Assembly: GCA_003171335.1 (NCBI GenBank)
Contig: PMYD01000052.1
Location: 1 to 33,083, forward strand
Length of the DNA: 33,083 nt
Origin: Phycisphaerales bacterium
Lineage (GTDB): Bacteria; Planctomycetota; Phycisphaerae; SM23-33; FEN-1343
Direction: 5' to 3'
The position numbers and the translations under genes are program-made. This document shows, in pieces, positions 15,784 to 22,374 of this stretch. The number at the start of each line of letters is the position of its first letter. The stretch's first letter is position 1. The notes under the pieces are model-generated. The model worked only from the letters and a program-made list of their open reading frames with translations. It made no database searches and had not been told where the DNA came from.

Positions 15784-18507
15784 TCAATCCTTCTTCAAGG
15801 CTGCCTCGACCACGGCAATCTTTTCGCGAACATCGGGCGTGTCCATGCGTTTCTGGGCCTGGCGGAAGTGCGCTAAGGCGGTCACCAGGTCGCCGCTGGT
15901 GCGGGCCTGCTCGCCCTTGTCCATGTCCCACAGGTACATCGCCTCGAGATGCTTGGCCGCCGCCTGCTCGTGCGGCACATCCAGCTCCTTGGCGATTTCC
16001 ACGGCCCGCCCCAGCCGGTTGATCGCCTTGGAGTACTGGCGGGCTTCCAGCGCAGAAAGGCCCTCGTTGTACTGCTTGAAGAACTCGCGCTCGCGGGCCA
16101 CCATGGTGTTGCCCTGGTCGGCCATCTGCACGAAGTTTGGATCGTCGGGGCGGACCTGCCGCACGCGCTCGTACGCCGCCAGGGCGTCCTCCCACTTCTG
16201 CTCCTGGCGGGCGGCGGCGGCGGCGGTCATCTCGATGCGAACCTTGGCCTCGGCCAGGCGGTCCTGCATGTCGTTGCCATCGGTGACGGCGATGGCCTGC
16301 GTGAAGGCCTCGACGGCGGCCTTGAACGCCGCGGCGGCCTGGGGGAACTTCCCGGCAGTGACGGCATCCTGGCCCTCAACCATGCGGGCCTCGCCATCGG
16401 CCGCGAAGCGCGCCCGGCGGAGCTCGGTCACCAGTTCATCGCGGGCCTTGATGGCCTCATCAAGCTGGTCGAATCCCAGCGACTCCGCCACGGCCGCCTG
16501 GGCATCCTCCAGGTTCTTCACGCGGCCGGCCTGGCGCAACTTCTGGCCTCTTGCTAACGCCTCCTCGGCCTGCGTGCGGGCCAGCAGCTTCTGGTATTTC
16601 TCCACCGGCCGGGCCGCCACGACGGCCTTGAGACTCTCGATCTCGGCGGCCACATCGCCATCGGTAACCGCCTGCTGGTAGAACTTCCGGGCCGCCAGGT
16701 AGCGCGTACCGGCGGCGGCATCGGCGATTTTGGCGGCGACGGCGGGGTTATCCATCACATCCTTGGCGGCGGCGTAGGCCTTGGCGGCCTCGTCGATAAT
16801 CGGCACGGCGCGATCGAACTGGCCCTCGTCGATCTGACGGTCCGCGCGGGCCATGGCGTCGTCGCCCTGGGCGATCAGCCGGTCGAACTGACCCTGGCGG
16901 CGGGCCTCGGCCAGCGTCTTGTTCAGGTCGTCGGCACGCAGCTTCAGGTCCGCCGGCTGGAAGGCCGGGGGAATCTCGCCGAAGGTGTTCAGGTGAATGG
17001 TGGCCTTGTCCAGATCGCGGGCCTTGATAGCCGCCGCCGCCAGCTCGAGGTCCTTGGTGGCACCCTGCCGGAACATCAACCGCTTCCCGAAAGTTTCGGT
17101 CTCGTCTTCCGTAAGACCCATGGCCCTGGCGTGGCTGTTGTGGGTGTCGGCGGCATCCCACTCCCCTTTCAAAAGGGCCTGCCACGCCCTGGCCAGCTCG
17201 GCACGGGCGGCGGCGAAGCGGGCGGCCTCCAGGCCGCGGAATCGCTCATCCCGCAACTTTCCAAAGCCGGTCTCGGCGCCCGCAAAGGCCGCCAGCGCCT
17301 CGGGGCTGGCCCCGCTTTGGCCGTACAGCGCCTCGGCCGCCTGGAAATCCTTTCGGGCCTTGTCGTACAGCCGCGCGGCATCGTTGCGCTTGGCGGCCGC
17401 CTGGCGATGCGCCACCGTCGCCAGCGCCAGCCCCCCGCCCACAAGCAGCACGGCCACAATCGCCGCCACGGCCAGGCGCATCTTCGGGCTGGCCGGCCGG
17501 GCGGGCAGTGCGCGGGTGGCCTCGTCGCGATCGGGTGCATCCGGGTCCGTCAGCACCAGTTCGCCGGCCTTGTTCTTCTCGATCCGCTCGCCGGGCCGGA
17601 CGAACCGGCCATCCTGGTAGCGCTTGCCGGCAAAGTGCTCGCGCAGTGCCGAGAGCAGCTCATCCGCCGAGGCGAAGCGGGCGGCGGCGCTCTTGGCCAT
17701 CAGCCGCTCGACGATTTCGCTGAGTTCTTTGGGCACGCGCGGGTTGATCTGCATCAGCGGCGGCACGTTCTTGTCCATGTCGATGTGCCACTTCATCCAG
17801 CGCACGTGCTCGGTGTGCGGGTCGGACACGACATCGGCGAACAGCCGGTCGAAATAGTCGCGGCCGGTGAGCATTTCGTAGGCGATGAAGCCCAGGCTGT
17901 ACAGGTCGGCGCGGCAGTCGACGACGGCCTTCTCGAACATCTCGGGGGCCATGTACTTGGTGGTGCCCAGGGCCAGCGAATCCTCGCTGCCGGCCTGGGC
18001 GGCCACACCGAAGTCGGTGATCTTGGCGCTGTAGTCGGGGGTGATGAGGACGTTGCCGGGCTTAAGGTCGCGGTGCACGATGCCCGCATCGTGGGCGGCC
18101 TTGAGGCCCTTGGCGATGTTCCACAGGATTTCCAGCGCCGCCGGCACGGGAATGGCGTACCGCTGGTGCGACAGCACGCGCTTAAGCGTGTGGCCGCGGA
18201 CGAATTCCAGCACGATGAACAGCCCGTGCGGGTCCTCCAGCAGGTCGAAGACGCTGACGATGTTGGCGCGCTCGCCGCCGATGCGGGCCAAAATCTGGGC
18301 CTCGCGGCGGAATCGCTGCACGAAGCGTTCATCGCCCGCCAGGTGGCTGGAGATCTGCTTGATCGCCACGGTGCGGTCCAGCAGCGGGTCGTAGCCCTTG
18401 TACACGATGGCCTGGCCGCCCACGCCGATCCGCTCAATGATCTCGTATTTGCCGACCTTCGTACCTGGGGGCAGGCCGATCTCGTGTTTTTCGTCGTTCT
18501 CGCTCAT
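15784..18507 (-). CDS. Transmembrane serine/threonine protein kinase
   Basis: Protein of 907 aa. Residues about 20-290 are a Hanks-type kinase with all key parts: glycine loop IGVGGQAIVYKG, Lys50 in VAIKQ, catalytic loop HRDLKPGN (145-152), DFG (165-167) and APE (187-189). A membrane segment lies at about 344-366. The remaining ~540 residues are helical and TPR-like, with repeated alanine-rich A-E-A-x-x-x-x-x-A patterns and phrases such as KWEDALAAYERVRQVRPDDP, probably extracytoplasmic. It sits inside the Tad locus, between a TadE-like gene and the TadG-like gene, and two FHA proteins follow downstream. The natural reading is a sensor kinase that controls the Tad machine through phosphothreonine. 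ATG 18507 starts 37 nt after the preceding gene. Confidence 0.95.
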   Translation of the reverse strand: MSENDEKHEIGLPPGTKVGKYEIIERIGVGGQAIVYKGYDPLLDRTVAIKQISSHLAGDERFVQRFRREAQILARIGGERANIVSVFDLLEDPHGLFIVLEFVRGHTLKRVLSHQRYAIPVPAALEILWNIAKGLKAAHDAGIVHRDLKPGNVLITPDYSAKITDFGVAAQAGSEDSLALGTTKYMAPEMFEKAVVDCRADLYSLGFIAYEMLTGRDYFDRLFADVVSDPHTEHVRWMKWHIDMDKNVPPLMQINPRVPKELSEIVERLMAKSAAARFASADELLSALREHFAGKRYQDGRFVRPGERIEKNKAGELVLTDPDAPDRDEATRALPARPASPKMRLAVAAIVAVLLVGGGLALATVAHRQAAAKRNDAARLYDKARKDFQAAEALYGQSGASPEALAAFAGAETGFGKLRDERFRGLEAARFAAARAELARAWQALLKGEWDAADTHNSHARAMGLTEDETETFGKRLMFRQGATKDLELAAAAIKARDLDKATIHLNTFGEIPPAFQPADLKLRADDLNKTLAEARRQGQFDRLIAQGDDAMARADRQIDEGQFDRAVPIIDEAAKAYAAAKDVMDNPAVAAKIADAAAGTRYLAARKFYQQAVTDGDVAAEIESLKAVVAARPVEKYQKLLARTQAEEALARGQKLRQAGRVKNLEDAQAAVAESLGFDQLDEAIKARDELVTELRRARFAADGEARMVEGQDAVTAGKFPQAAAAFKAAVEAFTQAIAVTDGNDMQDRLAEAKVRIEMTAAAAARQEQKWEDALAAYERVRQVRPDDPNFVQMADQGNTMVAREREFFKQYNEGLSALEARQYSKAINRLGRAVEIAKELDVPHEQAAAKHLEAMYLWDMDKGEQARTSGDLVTALAHFRQAQKRMDTPDVREKIAVVEAALKKD

Positions 18508-18543
18508 AGCTATCTACTTCTTTGGGCAGGGCTACGGGTCCAC

Positions 18544-19587
18544 TCACCGGGGCAAGAGCAACTCATTCGGAGCGCCGCTGATGTACTCGGGCGTTATGTT
18601 GTCATATCGCCCCTGGTTCACCAAGGTATACGTTGCCGCGATCTGCACGGCCCACTGGCCCGGCCAGCCCGCCAGGCGATGGCCGAAGAGGCGGTTGGCG
18701 TAGGGAACGGGCAGAATCAGCTCGTGGCGGACGGTCACGGAGAGATCTTCCACCGGCCCGTAGGGCGTCACCGATGAGCCATTGTCGAAGACGCCATCAA
18801 GCCGGCCATCATCACCATCCGCCGGTGGAATGCCGGCCGGTGCGGCCAGACTGACCTGGGTGTGGGCGTCGGCGTAGGCCACCATCAGATCCATCGACCG
18901 CCGCGAGAGCCATGAGGGCGAGCCCTGGCCGGAGAAAAAAGCCGCCAGCCGCTGCTGCCAGATGCCATTGGCGCTGACGGCGTGATCGACCGGCCCGCCC
19001 GCGCAGGCCGGCGCGACGGCCAGCACGGCGGCGCGGCGAATCCAGGCCAGCTTGGCGGAATTGTTGTTGTCGCGCAGCACCACGTTGGGCGGCTCGCCCG
19101 CCGCCGTCAGGTCCATCGGCACGCACACCACCGCCGCCCGCGTGGCGGCGAAGGCCGAGTAATGCACCATCAGGTTACCGGCCATGAGCATGGCCGTCTG
19201 GACCATCAGCAGCACCACGGCCAGGGCGACGGGGAACAGGAGCGCAAATTCAAGCACCGCCATGCCCCGCCGGTCGGCGACCAGCGGCCTTGGGGGCCGC
19301 GGGCACAGCCGCCACAGCGCCGTCAACGTCGCCTGGAGCAGCAGCGCCGAGCCGGCCATGACCGCGCCGCAGGCGATGCCCAGGGGTGAGCGAAGGGCGG
19401 AGGACCACCAAGTTGAAGCGGAAGCGGCGATCAGCCACAGGATCCCGCCGACGGCGATGGCTGTCGGCAGCAACAGGTGAATTGCAAATTGGAAAATTGC
19501 AAATTGCAAATTGGGGAAATTCCGGACCGGCGCAGCCGGTTCAGCGGCGTAGTTCCCGGTCTTCAATTTGCAATTTGCAATTTGCAA
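18544..19587 (-). CDS. TadE-like pseudopilin with long repeat-derived leader
   Basis: Protein of 347 aa from TTG 19587. AAGGA lies seven bases upstream of this TTG, and the preceding tadV stop is 12 bases away. The prepilin-type signal DRRGMAVLEFALLFPVAL is at about residue 105: cleavage after Gly108 puts Glu at +5 and Phe at +6. The preceding part holds two more hydrophobic stretches (about 38-56 and 67-90) and, at residues 1-36, sequence written by the repeat (QIANCKL, NLQFAIFQFAI). The start codon itself lies inside a TTGCAAA repeat word. The C-terminal half has no recognised motif beyond TadE. The leader is unusually long, and a later start cannot be excluded, although no well-placed alternative was seen. 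Confidence 0.75.
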   Translation of the reverse strand: MQIANCKLKTGNYAAEPAAPVRNFPNLQFAIFQFAIHLLLPTAIAVGGILWLIAASASTWWSSALRSPLGIACGAVMAGSALLLQATLTALWRLCPRPPRPLVADRRGMAVLEFALLFPVALAVVLLMVQTAMLMAGNLMVHYSAFAATRAAVVCVPMDLTAAGEPPNVVLRDNNNSAKLAWIRRAAVLAVAPACAGGPVDHAVSANGIWQQRLAAFFSGQGSPSWLSRRSMDLMVAYADAHTQVSLAAPAGIPPADGDDGRLDGVFDNGSSVTPYGPVEDLSVTVRHELILPVPYANRLFGHRLAGWPGQWAVQIAATYTLVNQGRYDNITPEYISGAPNELLLPR

Positions 19588-19595
19588 TTCGCAAT
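19479..19595. repeat. Inverted repeat of 'ttgcaaa' words at the TadE start
   Basis: The left arm (19479-19514) is gaattgcaaattgg-type words and the right arm (19561-19595) is the inverse caatttgcaatttgc words. The core (19515-19560) contains ggggaaattccgg and accggcgcagccggt. It overlaps the first 36 codons and the start codon of the TadE-like gene. The same words appear at 1-80, 279-312 and 22172-22207. Confidence 0.85.
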
Positions 19596-19599
19596 CCTT

Positions 19600-20178
19600 C
19601 TAGCTCGTCCACAGTCCGCTGCTGATCGGTCCTCTCAGCCACGCATCCAGCACCGCCGCCGCCGCGCCCAGGCATATGGCCACGGCGAACGGGATCTTCG
19701 GGCTATCGGTCTGCTCGGGCCACTGGCGCTTGACGCCCGGCACGACGGCCGTCAGCAGCGACCAGCCCACGCGCCCCAGCGTGCGGCGGACGATCCGCCG
19801 GCGGATCATGACGACCACGGCCATCAGGGCCGAAAGCAGCAGCGCCCAGACCAGCGTGCCCAGGGCGAACTGCCAACTGGTCAGCGCGCCCACGGCCGCC
19901 ATGAGCTTGACATCTCCCCCGCCGATCCCGCCGAGGCGCCAGCACACCAGCATCGGCACGGCCCCCGCCGCCAGGCCCCCCAGCGCCTGCCACAGGCCGG
20001 AATTGCCGTGCAAGGTCGGCTGGAGCACCAGGGCGGCAACGATCACCGGCAGCGTGATCGCGTTGGGCACGCGCCCCACCACCAGGTCGGCGATGGCCGA
20101 GGCGATCACCAGCGCCGCCAGGATCGCCAGCGCCCACGCACCCGGCATGACTTCGGTGAAGGCCATGGCTGACAACAT
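19600..20178 (-). CDS. tadV: Prepilin peptidase TadV/CpaA
   Basis: Membrane aspartyl peptidase of 192 aa (A24 family, the short TadV/CpaA form without a methylase domain). It cleaves the leader peptides of Flp-type prepilins and pseudopilins. The two catalytic aspartates are Asp31 in ADLVVGRVPN and Asp89 in GGIGGGDVKL. Several membrane segments follow. ATG 20178 overlaps the stop of the flp gene by one base (TGATG), so translation is coupled. Its substrates in this locus would be the Flp pilin, the Flp-like protein at 20540 and the two TadE-like proteins, all of which show Glu at +5. Confidence 0.93.
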   Translation of the reverse strand: MLSAMAFTEVMPGAWALAILAALVIASAIADLVVGRVPNAITLPVIVAALVLQPTLHGNSGLWQALGGLAAGAVPMLVCWRLGGIGGGDVKLMAAVGALTSWQFALGTLVWALLLSALMAVVVMIRRRIVRRTLGRVGWSLLTAVVPGVKRQWPEQTDSPKIPFAVAICLGAAAAVLDAWLRGPISSGLWTS

Positions 20179-20396
20179 CACGGATTATTGGGGTCGAAAT
20201 TCGTCGCGTCGCTCTGCGTGGTGTTCCAGGTGTTCCACAAGTACTCCTTGATCTTGTTGCGGAACACCACCAGCACGACCAGCAGCGGCAGCACGATGGC
20301 GGCCAGGATGAGCAGCTTCTCCAGGCCCTCGGCGCCCCGCTCATCGCGCAGCAGCCGCACGGCGTCCACTTTCACTTTCTTGAGCATCGTTTTCAT
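20178..20396 (-). CDS. flp: Flp-type major pilin
   Basis: Small pilin of 72 aa. A positively charged leader ends in LLRDERG at Gly21, followed by AEGLEKLLILAAIVLPLLVV. Glu at +5 is kept, but the usual Tyr at +6 is Lys. The C-terminal tail is short and polar. ATG 20396 has AAGAGGTG five bases upstream. It overlaps tadV by one base. It is the likely structural subunit of the pilus, processed by TadV. No repeat lies inside this gene. Confidence 0.88.
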   Translation of the reverse strand: MKTMLKKVKVDAVRLLRDERGAEGLEKLLILAAIVLPLLVVLVVFRNKIKEYLWNTWNTTQSDATNFDPNNP

Positions 20397-20416
20397 GCGC
20401 ACCTCTTCTTGCGTGG

Positions 20417-20527
20417 CACGGGCATCTTGCCCGTGAGTGGCACGGCCATCCTGGCCGTGCGCCGGCCTCTTCTTCCCGTTTCGACACGGGCGAGACGCCC
20501 GTGCGACTCACGGCCGAGACGGCCGTG
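20417..20527. repeat. Cluster of four 19-bp 'cacgg...ccgtg' palindromes
   Basis: The palindromes are cacgggcatcttgcccgtg (20417-20435), cacggccatcctggccgtg (20441-20459), cacgggcgagacgcccgtg (20485-20503) and cacggccgagacggccgtg (20509-20527). The first two have a tct or tcc centre, the last two a gag centre. As a block they form a larger inverted repeat with gtggca/tgccac ends. They fill the gap between the two pilin genes. The same family is at 7411-7492. Confidence 0.88.
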
Positions 20528-20539
20528 CCACGTTTTTAC

Positions 20540-20767
20540 TCACGGCAGCGGCAGGGAGTTCATGAAGGTCATCAGCCGGTACTTGGCTACCAGCATCACC
20601 AGGCACAGCCGGAAAATCAGCAACAGCGGAATCGCCACGGCCGCCGCGATCAGCGCCCACTCGACCGTCACCTGCGCGCGGGCGTCGGTGATGATGCCGG
20701 TGGCACAGGCTTTGAGCCTGTGTCTGCCTGTGAAAGACCACAGGCTGGAAAGCCTGTGCCACCTCAT
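20540..20767 (-). CDS. Flp-like pilin with repeat-encoded leader
   Basis: Protein of 75 aa. ATG 20767 overlaps the stop of the upstream ATPase gene (ATGA), so translation is coupled. DARAQVTVEWALIAAAVAIP has the form of a prepilin signal: cleavage after Ala31 places Glu at +5 and Trp at +6, followed by a hydrophobic helix to about residue 62 and a short tail. About 22 residues of the leader (from residue 3 to 24) come from the palindrome at 20699-20763. Alanine in place of glycine before the cleavage site is unusual. Probably a second or minor Flp-type pilin, or a short TadE-like protein. Confidence 0.75.
   Translation of the reverse strand: MRWHRLSSLWSFTGRHRLKACATGIITDARAQVTVEWALIAAAVAIPLLLIFRLCLVMLVAKYRLMTFMNSLPLP
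20699..20763. repeat. Nested palindrome inside the Flp-like leader, 'cacaggct' family
   Basis: Arm 20699-20722 contains cacaggctttgagcctgtg and arm 20739-20763 contains cacaggctggaaagcctgtg, flanked by ggtgg/ccacc. It is the same family as the intergenic element at 2393-2455. Here it is read in frame directly after the start codon of the pilin gene. Confidence 0.88.
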
Positions 20768-21870
20768 GGCGCGGCTCCTTCCACCTGGAATATCGGCGCG
20801 GCAGGCCCCATGGTGGAGGACTGCTGGCGAATTCGCGGCTCGCGGGCGAAGCGGCTGACCGCGCCGGTCCAGCGCAATTGTGCGGCGGCGTCGGCAACGT
20901 CCGAGACAAAAATATCCACCAGGCGGTAGCGGCCTTGCTCATCCAGCCCGGCCACCTCGCTGAGCTGCGTGATCAGCCGGCGGCCGTCGTGCAGGCGGAC
21001 CATCTGCACGATCAGATCGATGGCGCTGGCGACCTGGGCGCGCAGGGCGTACAGGGGCAGCTCCACCTCGCCCATCATGGCCAGCGTTTCCAGGCGGGCC
21101 AGGGCGTCGGCGGGCGTGTCGGCGTGCAGCGTGGACATGCTGCCGGCGTGGCCGGAGGTCATGGCCTGGATCATTTGCAGCGCCTCGCCGCCGCGCACCT
21201 CGCCAATGATGATGCGATCCGGCCGCAGCCGCAGCGAGGAGCGGAACAGCTGGCCGATGCCGATGGCCCCCTTGCCGTAGCGGTCGGCCTGGCGGCTTTC
21301 CAGGGCCACCACGTGCACCTGGTCCAGGGCCAGCTCGGCCGAATCCTCGATGGTGACGATCCGCTGGGCCGTCGGAATGAGCGAGCCCAGCACGTTCAGC
21401 AGGGTGGTCTTGCCGCTGGAGGTGCCGCCGGCCACCAGCAGGTTCTTCTCGGCCAAAACGCACACCTGGACGTAGCGGCGGGCCTGCGGCGTCCAGGTGC
21501 CCAGCTTTTCCAGCTCGTCGGCGTTGTACAGCCGCTTGGAGAACTTGCGGATATTCATGCACGTGCCGTGCCGGCTTAAGGGCTCCAGCACCACGTGCAC
21601 GCGCGAGCCGTCGGGCAGGCGGGAGTCGATCAGCGGCTGCTCGGGCGAGAGCCGCTTACCCGTGAACTGGACGACATTGTTGACGGCCGCCAGGAACGAG
21701 CGCTCATCCTCGAAGCGGGCCTCGGTGAGCGCCAACCGGCCCTCGCGCTCGACATAGATCTCGTCGAAGCGGTTGATCATGATCTCCGAGACCGCCTCAT
21801 CGCGGAGAAAGGGCAGCACCGGCCGCAAGAAGTGCTCGACCGTATGCGCAAAGATGTCCGCACGTGCCAT
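20764..21870 (-). CDS. TadA/CpaF-type secretion ATPase (second copy, no FHA)
   Basis: Protein of 368 aa, a compact TadA-type ATPase without FHA domain or long N-terminal part. VSEIMINRFDEIYV, DSRLPDGSRVHVV, Walker A GGTSSGKT (148-155), Asp box VTIEDSAEL, Walker B IIIGEVRG (220-227) and His box SGHAGSMSTLHAD are all present, so it should be an active ATPase. It leads the locus and is coupled to the Flp-like pilin. It may act as an alternative or opposing motor to the FHA-TadA protein. ATG 21870 was chosen for its GGAG site; the frame stays open upstream into the tRNA region but has no coding character there. Confidence 0.93.
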   Translation of the reverse strand: MARADIFAHTVEHFLRPVLPFLRDEAVSEIMINRFDEIYVEREGRLALTEARFEDERSFLAAVNNVVQFTGKRLSPEQPLIDSRLPDGSRVHVVLEPLSRHGTCMNIRKFSKRLYNADELEKLGTWTPQARRYVQVCVLAEKNLLVAGGTSSGKTTLLNVLGSLIPTAQRIVTIEDSAELALDQVHVVALESRQADRYGKGAIGIGQLFRSSLRLRPDRIIIGEVRGGEALQMIQAMTSGHAGSMSTLHADTPADALARLETLAMMGEVELPLYALRAQVASAIDLIVQMVRLHDGRRLITQLSEVAGLDEQGRYRLVDIFVSDVADAAAQLRWTGAVSRFAREPRIRQQSSTMGPAAPIFQVEGAAP

Positions 21871-22036
21871 GGCTTTATCTCCGCCGGCACCCGCCGGTCG
21901 CCGCGGCGCCGCCTGTGGGAAAATTTCCCACAATCGCCCGTCGAGTCTACTATCGACCCGACCGGCCAAACAAGCTGAATCTCGCCGATTGTTACGCCAA
22001 ACCTCCACAAGGGTTAACGCATCATCCGGGCCAAGC
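21871..22036. promoter_or_regulatory. Divergent control region of the Tad locus and tRNA-Ser
   Basis: This gap must hold the promoter of the minus-strand Tad locus. Its clearest feature is a palindrome at 21914-21932, tgtgggaaa and tttcccaca around one central A, about 45-62 bases upstream of the ATPase start. It could be an operator or one more member of the GAA-n-TTC repeat family. I see no convincing -35/-10 pair on the minus strand. Confidence 0.35.
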
Positions 22037-22066
22037 TTGCCAGAAGCGCCCTCCCCGCCGTACAAT
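22037..22066 (+). promoter_or_regulatory. Putative promoter of tRNA-Ser
   Basis: TTGCCA (22037-22042), an 18-bp spacer and TACAAT (22061-22066) lie 17 bp before the tRNA gene. This is a good sigma70-type match at the expected distance. Confidence 0.5.
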
Positions 22067-22083
22067 CCCGTGACGACGTCCCT

Positions 22084-22170
22084 GGAGAGGTGCCCGAGTG
22101 GCCGAAGGGGCGGCATTGGAAGTGCCGTGTAGGGCTTGCCCTACCGAGGGTTCGAATCCCTCCCTCTCCG
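22084..22170 (+). tRNA. tRNA-Ser (anticodon GGA)
   Basis: A class II tRNA of 87 nt. The acceptor arm GGAGAGG pairs with CCTCTCC, followed by discriminator G73, normal for serine. The anticodon stem is cggca/tgccg around loop TTGGAAG, with anticodon GGA at 22118-22120 (reads UCC/UCU). The long variable arm (gtagggcttgccctac) and the T-loop GTTCGAATC are present. CCA is not encoded. Confidence 0.97.
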
Positions 22171-22171
22171 T

Positions 22172-22207
22172 TGAATTGCAAATTGCAAATTTCAAATTGC
22201 AAATTGA
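22172..22207. repeat. Solitary 'ttgcaaa' repeat arm
   Basis: Runs of aattgcaaatt and aatttcaaatt directly after the tRNA gene. They match arm words of the elements at 1-312 and 19479-19595, but no inverted partner is close by. The remaining 170 bases up to the next gene show only a short palindrome, gccagaatctggc (22321-22333), and an isolated ttgaca at 22310 without a good -10. Confidence 0.65.
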
Positions 22208-22374
22208 ATACTCCCGAATATCTCACTTCCTCTTGCCGACGGTGCCGCTGGAGCGTAAGCGGCCGAGCAATTTATCTCGAACTGCCGCCTGCTCTTGCAC
22301 GTCAATTCATTGACAGCCTTGCCAGAATCTGGCACAAGAGAGTGGTTTTGCCTCAACTAGGAGACCGCGCCGTT

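Noticed and set aside
15784-16195. N-terminal extension of the TadG-like protein
   Set aside because: This part overlaps the kinase gene in another frame and has only Arg/Gly/Pro-rich shadow composition. ATG 15781 has a good ribosome site and is next to the kinase stop.
21871-22116. N-terminal extension of the second TadA-type ATPase into the tRNA gene
   Set aside because: The extension would overlap the tRNA gene and lacks ATPase family character. ATG 21870 has a GGAG ribosome site.
22084-22170. Integration site of a mobile element at tRNA-Ser
   Set aside because: No integrase, no direct repeat of the tRNA 3' end was seen in the window, and the neighbours look like ordinary chromosomal genes.
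22330-22351. Sigma54 promoter before the LEPRxLL gene (tggcac ... ttttgc)
   Set aside because: The distance between the GG and GC elements is 19 bases; sigma54 requires about 12.
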